From: Hyphomicrobiales bacterium
GTDB lineage: Bacteria > Pseudomonadota > Alphaproteobacteria > Rhizobiales > Xanthobacteraceae
Direction: 5' to 3'
Assembly (NCBI GenBank): GCA_009377755.1
Contig: WHTM01000036.1
Span: 1 to 50,963, forward strand
Length of the DNA: 50,963 nucleotides
Part shown: piece by piece, positions 46,129 through 50,963 of the stretch
How positions within the stretch are numbered: the first letter of the stretch is position 1
Layout: every line of letters begins with the position of its first letter
Made by a program: the position numbers and the translations under genes
The notes under the pieces: model-generated
What the model was told of the DNA's origin: nothing
The model's input: only the letters and a program-made list of their open reading frames with translations
The model's database searches: none

Positions 46129-46530
46129 GTGGCCCGCGCCCAGCTCACCGCAGCCGACCTTGCCCAGGCCTATGGCTTCACCCCGCGGCATTGGATTAGG
46201 CTTGCGGCCGCGGGGCGGATTCCGGGTGCCCGGCAGCCGGCCGGCGCGCGCGGGCACTGGCTGTTCGATCGCAACACCTTCACCCGCTGGTGGGAGCGCG
46301 CCAAGCGAGAGGTCCCGTCATGGCCGGGCTATACCGCAGAGGCAAAGTGTGGTGGGGCCGCGCCCAGCGTGGCGGTCGAGAGCACCGGCGAAGCCTGCAA
46401 ACGGCAAATCGAGCAATTGCTGAAAAGCGCCTTGCCCAATGGCTCGGCGACCTCCAGGCGGTTGCCTGGGGCGACAAGCCGCGGCGCAGCTTCGCGGAAG
46501 CGGCAGCCCGCTTCATCCATGAACACCTGA
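46129..46530 (+). CDS. Excisionase-like helix-turn-helix protein
   Basis: A 133-aa protein with a GTG start. Residues about 1-65 form a MerR/Xis-like winged helix (LTAADLAQAYGFTPRHWIRL, AAAGRIPGARQPAGARGHWL, FDRNTFTRWW). The remainder runs 211 bases into the integrase gene in another frame, with a basic Ser/Ala-rich tail typical of rhizobial prophage proteins. It likely directs excision by the neighbouring integrase. Whether the whole overlapping tail is made is uncertain. Confidence 0.65.
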   Translation: MARAQLTAADLAQAYGFTPRHWIRLAAAGRIPGARQPAGARGHWLFDRNTFTRWWERAKREVPSWPGYTAEAKCGGAAPSVAVESTGEACKRQIEQLLKSALPNGSATSRRLPGATSRGAASRKRQPASSMNT

Positions 46531-47396
46531 CGACGCTCAAGCCCGGCGGCGCGAAACGCTACGGCGTGAGCCTCAAGACGCTGGCGCCGCACTTCGGCGG
46601 CAAGACACTCGACCAGATCCGCAGTGCCGAGCTCGCCGCGTTCGAAGCCGCCCGCCGCGGCGATGGCGTCGCGCCCGGCACGATCCGCCGCGACCTGGCC
46701 TGCCTGTCGTCGCTGATGACCTCGGCAACCGATTGGGAGTGGATCGTCGATGGCTGCAATCCGGTGCCGTCCTACATGCGCCGCAGAGCCAAGCGCGGGC
46801 TCAAGGAAGCCCCTCCCCGCACCCGCTATCTCACAGAGGCCGAGGAGCAAGCGCTACTCTCAGCGGCCACAGCGGCGCCGCGCGCGGCCATGATCCTGGC
46901 GATCGATACTGGCCTGCGCCGCGAGGAGCTGTTCAGCCTGACCTGGGCGCAGGTTGACATGGCACGCGGGCTGATCAGCACGACGACGCTCACCAAGAGC
47001 GGCCGAATGCGCAAGGTTCCGATCAGCACCCGGTCGGCACAAAACCTGGCACAGCAGGTGCGCTACCTGGAGAGCCCCTACGTGCTGGTCAATCCCGACA
47101 CCCGAGAACGCTACGTGCAGATGGACAAGGGGCTGAAGGCGGCGGCCCGCCGCGCCAAGATCGAAGACTTCAGATGGCACGATTTACGGCGCACTTCCGG
47201 CTGCCGCTGGCTGCAGCGCGACGGCAAGAGCATGGCTGAGGTCTCATTGCTGCTTGGCCATTCTTCGGTCACCGTGACAGAGCAGCGTTACGCCTTCCTG
47301 GAGGCGGAAGCCGTGGCGCAATCGCTCAGCGGCCCGCACAAAAGCCGTCACATGGCGAAGCGGACTCGCAGAGAAAAATCAGATATATCAAAATGA
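46320..47396 (+). CDS. int: Tyrosine recombinase / phage integrase
   Basis: A 358-aa site-specific recombinase: an N-terminal AP2-like arm-binding segment (MAGLYRRGKVWWGRAQRGGR), a SAM-like core-binding domain (about 60-155) and the catalytic domain with Arg 200 (TGLRREELFSL), a Lys in TLTKSGR, His 287 and Arg 290 (WHDLRRTSG), His 314 (LLGHSSVTVTEQRYAF) and Tyr 324. All key residues are present. It ends 17 bp before attR, as usual for tRNA-targeting phages, and acts with the Xis-like protein upstream. Confidence 0.93.
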   Translation: MAGLYRRGKVWWGRAQRGGREHRRSLQTANRAIAEKRLAQWLGDLQAVAWGDKPRRSFAEAAARFIHEHLTTLKPGGAKRYGVSLKTLAPHFGGKTLDQIRSAELAAFEAARRGDGVAPGTIRRDLACLSSLMTSATDWEWIVDGCNPVPSYMRRRAKRGLKEAPPRTRYLTEAEEQALLSAATAAPRAAMILAIDTGLRREELFSLTWAQVDMARGLISTTTLTKSGRMRKVPISTRSAQNLAQQVRYLESPYVLVNPDTRERYVQMDKGLKAAARRAKIEDFRWHDLRRTSGCRWLQRDGKSMAEVSLLLGHSSVTVTEQRYAFLEAEAVAQSLSGPHKSRHMAKRTRREKSDISK

Positions 47397-47413
47397 TGGC
47401 GCAGCCGCCGGAA

Positions 47414-47460
47414 GGACTCTGACTCCGTTAATCTAGGTTCGAATCCTAGTCCCCCAGCCA
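47414..47460 (+). repeat. attR core of the prophage
   Basis: A 47-bp exact copy of the 3' part of the tRNA-Gln gene (3272-3318), from the anticodon stem to CCA. Only the tRNA 3' end is present, so it is not a functional tRNA. It marks the right end of the 44.2-kb element. Confidence 0.95.
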
Positions 47461-47704
47461 TGTCAACCAAATCAATGGCTTAGATCAATTTTTCCTAGCA
47501 ACAGGTAACAGTCCTCGTGTGTTACGGGCGAGAAAAAGAAGGCGCATTTGTATCCTTGGCGAGCGTCTACGAAACGGCAAAAAACTTGTCGATTAGGCAT
47601 TCTTTGCTGAGCCAATTCCTGCCTGATATTTAGATGCTGGGATTGTCCGCCAGTTCGTTCAACACGGCTTCCACGAACGCCGTCGCGCCACTCAGGAGGA
47701 ATCG

Positions 47705-47971
47705 ATGTGCCGGAATATCCGCACCCTGTTCAATTTCGAGCCACCCGCGACCGAGGATGAGATTCACGCATCCGCGCTGCAGTTCGTTCGCAAGCTGAGC
47801 GGATTCACCGGTCCGTCAAAGGCGAACGAGGCGGCGTTCGGCCGCGCGGTCGACGAGGTTGCCGACGCTGCCCGTCGGCTTCTCGCTTCGATGGAGACAG
47901 CGCGGCCGCCGCGGGATCGCGAGACCGAAGCAATGAAAGCGCGGGCGCGGGCGAAGGAACGGTTCGCATAG
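47705..47971 (+). CDS. DUF2277 family protein
   Basis: An 88-aa protein with the highly conserved DUF2277 start MCRNIRTLFNFEPPATEDEI, then LQFVRKLSGFTGPSKANEAA and the ARRLL segment. Common in Bradyrhizobium and other bacteria; function unknown. It is the first host gene right of the prophage; 47461-47704 holds its upstream region and no other gene that I see. Confidence 0.9.
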   Translation: MCRNIRTLFNFEPPATEDEIHASALQFVRKLSGFTGPSKANEAAFGRAVDEVADAARRLLASMETARPPRDRETEAMKARARAKERFA

Positions 47972-48055
47972 AGCATGATCCCGAAAAAGCCTACCCCGGA
48001 CTGATTCCGCAACAGCCCGTCCTCCCGCGAACATCAACATCAGGAGAATCCGCCG

Positions 48056-48634
48056 ATGCCCCGGAAACGGCCAGCACCGCGTCTGCCGACGATCCCCGCC
48101 GAAAGCCTTACGGCAGCACAGCGCAAGCTGCGCGATGCCATCTCGTCCGGGCCGCGGGGGAGGCTCGTCATGAACGGGCCGTTCGGCTGCTTCCTGCACG
48201 CTCCGGAATACGGCGACGCGGCACAGCAGCTTGGGGCATTTGTCCGATATCAGACGTCGCTGCCGCCGCGTTTGTCGGAATTCGCCATCCTGACCACCGC
48301 GCGGCTGTGGCGTGCACAGTATGAGTGGTTCGCCCATGCGCCGATGGCGGCACGCGCCGGCGTGGCGCAGCAGACCATTCGCGATCTCCGCGCAGGCCGC
48401 CGGCCGGCGCGCGCGCCTGCCGACGAGCGAGCCCTCTATGATTTCATCAAGGAACTTTATCAAACGCGCCGCACGAGCGATGTGAACTACCGCAAAGTCC
48501 ACAAGCTGCTCGGTGATGCCGGGATGGTCGAGCTCGTCGGCATCCTCGGCTACTACGCGCTGATCTCGATGACGCTCAACGTGTTCCGCGCCAACATTCC
48601 TGACGACGAGCCGCTACCATTTTCCGAAGCTTAG
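48056..48634 (+). CDS. Carboxymuconolactone decarboxylase-like protein
   Basis: A 192-aa all-helical protein of the CMD/AhpD-like fold: RLSEFAILTTARLWRAQYEW (the E...W...E/H region of decarboxylase-type members, without the AhpD CxxC), FAHAPMAARAGV and LVGILGYYALISMTLNVF. Members act as decarboxylases or of unknown role; the missing CxxC argues against a peroxidase. A GGAGAA box at 48043-48048 precedes the ATG. Host gene. Confidence 0.85.
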   Translation: MPRKRPAPRLPTIPAESLTAAQRKLRDAISSGPRGRLVMNGPFGCFLHAPEYGDAAQQLGAFVRYQTSLPPRLSEFAILTTARLWRAQYEWFAHAPMAARAGVAQQTIRDLRAGRRPARAPADERALYDFIKELYQTRRTSDVNYRKVHKLLGDAGMVELVGILGYYALISMTLNVFRANIPDDEPLPFSEA

Positions 48635-49203
48635 TGCAGCCCAGGCGACCCGATCGATGCCGGACTGGCGACCGCCCCGCAGCACTCAGTTTGAGGCCGG
48701 CAAGCGGCGAATGAGCCGGCTCTGCGTACGAGGAACGCAAGGAACTTGTACGAGCCCATCGGCTTGAAGCCGCGCCGCCGGTTGCTGTCGCCGATCCGGA
48801 ACAGCAGCCGCTGCTGGGCAAACAGCCGCCGATAGGTCTCCATCACCGGCAGCTCCGGATCCCATGCATCGATCGCTTCGCCGCCGATGCCGTTGATCTC
48901 GATGATGGAGAAATCATTGCCGCGCATCAGCGCTTCCGTCGACTCGAAGCGGATGTCGAAGCGGCCGTAGTGGAATTCAGGCATGCTGTGGGCGATGCGG
49001 TCGAACCGGTCCTGAAGCGCCGCGGTGATGTAGCGGTGCGCGTCCCGGTAGAGACCTCCGGCGCGCTGGTTGCTGATGAAGGCGATCTGCACCACCTCGC
49101 CCGGTCGCGGGATGTGATCGAGCTGCCGCTGAAGTGGACCGCGATGCGATTGGTCCGTACCGAGGTGAAAAGCAGAAATTTGAATTGCAGCAATTTCAAA
49201 TAC
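48631..49203 (-). pseudogene. N-terminally truncated gene remnant (ATP-grasp-like)
   Basis: The frame encodes a coherent C-terminal region: FHLGTDQSHRGPLQRQLDHI, GRFDIRFESTEALM and DFSIIEINGIGGEAIDAWDP, ending near GSYKFLAFLVRR. The FDIR...IIEINGIGGEA pattern recalls the metal/ATP site of ATP-grasp ligases. It opens directly after a stop codon (TAA, 49204-49206) with no start in good context, so the N-terminal two thirds are missing. Only a GTG at 49095 could start it. Most likely a remnant; the family call is tentative. Confidence 0.5.
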
Positions 49204-49518
49204 TTAATGAAGATTACAGGCGTCATGTCCAACATTTATCCCATAAACCGGCATGGACAGTAATGAAAAACCCGCCGCAGTCGCCCCGACGGGCTTGCGA
49301 CACGGCGGCTTTCCGAGCTTTACTGGGCGCCAAGGCGCCCCAGTTATCGGGCTCCCCAGCCTCGCCCCTTGGGGCTGCCAAGGCCCCGGAGATCAACCGG
49401 GGTCTTCGTCTTGAAAACCCGCCGAGCTTCCCCGGCGGGCTAATCGTCAGTGTCCGTATTTAAGCCTCAGTATCCTAATTTGATTTTGGTCGTGTCCTAA
49501 TTCGGGGAGGGGTTCGCT
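49204..49518. other. Gene-free stretch with several strong hairpins
   Basis: No gene here. The first part is AT-rich. Then follow GC-rich inverted repeats: CTGGGCGCC/GGCGCCCCAG near 49323-49345, CCCCGG/CCGGGG at 49384-49402, and CCCGCCG/CGGCGGG at 49418-49439, interspersed with GAAAACCCGCCG-like repeats. They look like stacked bidirectional terminators or a REP-type repeat. Confidence 0.5.
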
Positions 49519-49815
49519 ATGAATCTCAATTGTCCGCGGGGAGCATCCTCCACGCGCTCGCTCCTGCTCGCCTTTGCTATCGCCGGGTTCACCGCCATCG
49601 CGTCGGCGCAGGCACAGGTCCCCAATTTCAATGACTGCCGCAACCAAGCCAGATCAAGAGCACTGACGCAGGACCAGCGTAGACAGTTCATGCGCGCTTG
49701 TATGGCCCGCATCCGAGCCGCGTGCGCCCAGCAAGTTCGGCAGCGACAGGTTCACGGAGACGCCGGTCGTGAACTGATGCGGCGGTGCCAAGGCAGGCCA
49801 CCTCGGAGGAGGTAA
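49519..49815 (+). CDS. Secreted small Cys-containing protein (PsiF-like repeat)
   Basis: A 98-aa protein with a signal peptide (SLLLAFAIAGFTAIASAQAQ) and a mature part with regularly placed Cys: NDCRNQARSRALTQDQRRQF, MRACMARIRAACAQ, RRCQG. The C...A...L...QRR-FM-x-C pattern recalls PsiF repeats of periplasmic proteins. Function unknown. A GGGAGGGG box precedes it. Confidence 0.6.
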   Translation: MNLNCPRGASSTRSLLLAFAIAGFTAIASAQAQVPNFNDCRNQARSRALTQDQRRQFMRACMARIRAACAQQVRQRQVHGDAGRELMRRCQGRPPRRR

Positions 49816-49886
49816 CGGCGGCTCCATCGAGATGATCGAACGATACACCGGCCCGCCCATGACGCTCGGCACCATGCGCCGGCACG

Positions 49887-50018
49887 GTGTGCGTCGTCTC
49901 GCTGGACGCGCTCGGCGTGATCTCAGTCACAGAGCGGCAAAGCTACATCCTGCGGGTGCGCGAGCTCGCCAAGGCCTGCGGCGAGGCGTGGCTCGCAACG
50001 GAGGCGGGAGGGTCTTGA
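49887..50018 (+). CDS. Small unknown frame, possibly a remnant
   Basis: A 43-codon GTG-initiated frame ([20 protein letters not shown] then [16 protein letters not shown]) with protein-like composition. The same frame is open only back to a TGA at 49860. It may be a truncated gene or a short real protein; no family recognised and no convincing ribosome binding site. Confidence 0.3.
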   Translation: MCVVSLDALGVISVTERQSYILRVRELAKACGEAWLATEAGGS

Positions 50019-50057
50019 CGACAGCCACCTCACACTGTGAAACACAGCTGTCGGGCC

Positions 50058-50588
50058 TTAGCGATGCTGCACGATGATCGTGCGGCGATGCATATAGATG
50101 ATCGTGCTGCGGAAGCTCCGCCAGTCCACTCGCACCCGGTGCGCACCGGGTGCGACCGCCGGGAACACGAAATCGAAGGAGCGGGCAAGCGATATACCAA
50201 TTATTTCCGTTTCTCCTTCGTATGAAATCACGCCAGGTTCGGCGATCACGCTGCCGTCGAGCACCACGCGCAGCGGTATCCATGATTCTTGTGCGGCGGC
50301 CATCGCGGAATAGCGCACGATCACGCAGCTTGGGCTGGCGCCACCCTGGGTGAATGCGACGAGGGTCTGGGGCACCACTGCGAAGACGTTTGAGCTCATA
50401 TTCACGGATACATCGCTGGTCTTATATGCGATCTTGTTCGGGCTACAGGCGCCCGCAGCGGCCGGGGCCACGCCGGTCTTGGCTCGCGCGCCCTGATCAA
50501 GTCCATCGCGGCCCACTTGCGCAGCGGCGGTCGCCGTGAACCCGGCGATCACGCCGGTCACGGCACAAATCATGATGCTTCGATGCAT
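50058..50588 (-). CDS. Secreted hypothetical protein
   Basis: A 176-aa protein with a signal peptide (IMICAVTGVIAGFTATAAAQ) and a beta-sandwich-like mature part (VSVNMSSNVFAVVPQTLVAF, IPLRVVLDGSVIAEPGVISY, GAHRVRVDWRS). Two Cys (GACSP and PSCVIV) may form a disulphide. It resembles periplasmic proteins of rhizobia with no known role. Host gene, convergent with the preceding small genes. Confidence 0.65.
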   Translation of the reverse strand: MHRSIMICAVTGVIAGFTATAAAQVGRDGLDQGARAKTGVAPAAAGACSPNKIAYKTSDVSVNMSSNVFAVVPQTLVAFTQGGASPSCVIVRYSAMAAAQESWIPLRVVLDGSVIAEPGVISYEGETEIIGISLARSFDFVFPAVAPGAHRVRVDWRSFRSTIIYMHRRTIIVQHR

Positions 50589-50709
50589 GGGTCTGCCTCC
50601 GTTCGCTTACTGGCACCCGTTCGTCTCAATGGTATAACGGTAACACGACAGCACGGCCGAGCGATATAGGTTCGCAAACACAGGCGCGGAGACCATTGCC
50701 GCGGCGGCA

Positions 50710-50846
50710 GCGCCGGGGCGAGGCAGCAACAAATCAAATGTCCGCGCACACGGACATTTCGTGGAGGAAGCGGATAGCAAGCGCGGGGGCGCCGGGGCGA
50801 GGCAGCAACCGCTTCATCAACAAAATAACCGTGTACGCGGTTATTT
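50710..50846. repeat. Two tandem modules of conserved leader plus palindrome
   Basis: GCGCCGGGGCGAGGCAGCAA is present at 50710 and again at 50789. Each is followed by a 24-bp palindrome of the same geometry: AAATGTCCG-6-CGGACATTT (50736-50759) and AAATAACCG-6-CGGTTATTT (50823-50846). The two arms differ at two positions (GT/AA) with compensating changes opposite. Confidence 0.7.
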
Positions 50847-50862
50847 GACTTAGAGCCTGTCT

Positions 50863-50963
50863 TCAGTTGAGTAGGATGATAGCGGAAGCCAGTTGAACTC
50901 CGGCGAGGAAAATTTTGGCGAGCTTGTCGTAGCGTGTGGCGATGGCTCGAAAGTGCTTGAGTT
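50863..50963 (-). mobile_element. 3' end of an IS5-type transposase, cut by the window edge
   Basis: The minus strand encodes a C-terminus KHFRAIATRYDKLAKIFLAG then VQLASAIILLN and a stop. This is the typical end of IS5-family DDE transposases (HFRRIATRYDK motif). The terminal inverted repeat may start near GAGCCTGTCT (50853-50862). The rest lies beyond the window. Confidence 0.8.

Noticed and set aside
3319-47396. Gene transfer agent rather than a phage
   Set aside because: Integrase, att repeats, a cI/cro switch, lysis genes and terminase with HNH are all present, which fits a temperate phage; GTA clusters lack att sites and an integrase.
50620-50690. tRNA-like fragment (GGTATAACGGTAACACGACAGC and a later ATAGGTTCG)
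   Set aside because: It cannot be folded into acceptor or anticodon arms; the resemblance to a D-arm and T-loop is partial and could be chance.

Overview
The window is high-GC DNA from an alphaproteobacterium, most likely Bradyrhizobium or a close relative (Bradyrhizobiaceae/Xanthobacteraceae). This rests on codon usage, the DUF2277 and DUF4326 style proteins and the overall prophage gene repertoire; I ran no database search. A nearly complete, tailed-phage-like prophage of about 44.2 kb is integrated at the 3' end of a tRNA-Gln(CUG) gene. A 47-bp direct repeat of the tRNA 3' half marks its ends (attL 3272-3318, attR 47414-47460), and the tyrosine integrase lies next to attR.

Host flanks. 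On the left are a metallo-beta-lactamase-fold hydrolase, an E1 alpha/beta pair of a thiamine-diphosphate 2-oxoacid (or acetoin) dehydrogenase, and the tRNA. On the right are a DUF2277 gene, a carboxymuconolactone-decarboxylase-like gene, a truncated gene remnant, a cluster of hairpins, small secreted proteins, two paired palindrome modules and the 3' end of an IS5-type transposase that runs off the window.

Prophage layout. A cI/cro-like switch sits at 43.3-43.96 kb. From the switch, the minus strand runs leftward through DNA-binding and small accessory genes, a phage tRNA-Met, two DNA methyltransferases, a replication-initiation-like protein, a NusG/RfaH-like antiterminator, HNH nuclease, TerS, TerL, portal, protease, HK97-type capsid, connectors, duplicated tail-tube genes, a frameshifted tail chaperone, tape measure, tail tip, tailspike, and a lysis cassette (endolysin, overlapping Rz/Rz1 spanins). 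Three enzyme-like genes (two glycosyl/Rossmann enzymes and a SAM methyltransferase) sit inside the head-tail module. A hicAB toxin-antitoxin pair with two palindromic operators, and several other small genes, are on the opposite strand. From the switch, the plus strand runs rightward through a short operon to an excisionase-like gene and the integrase.

The standout region is 4.77-8.86 kb on the plus strand, at the left end of the prophage. It is a compact operon: two ribosome-modulation-factor-like small proteins, two unknown small proteins, a stand-alone winged-helix protein resembling the DNA-binding half of BrxR/CapW (WYL) regulators, and then, overlapping it by one base, a 596-aa RuvC-containing protein that looks like a Cas12m/type V-U1 CRISPR effector. 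A CRISPR array of 14 repeats and 13 spacers starts 8 bp after the effector stop codon. There is no cas1, cas2 or leader. The repeats are heterogeneous, but their hairpin stem covaries, one spacer is present twice, and two other spacers are near reverse complements of each other. I read this as a prophage-carried, self-regulated miniature CRISPR system, probably used against competing phages.
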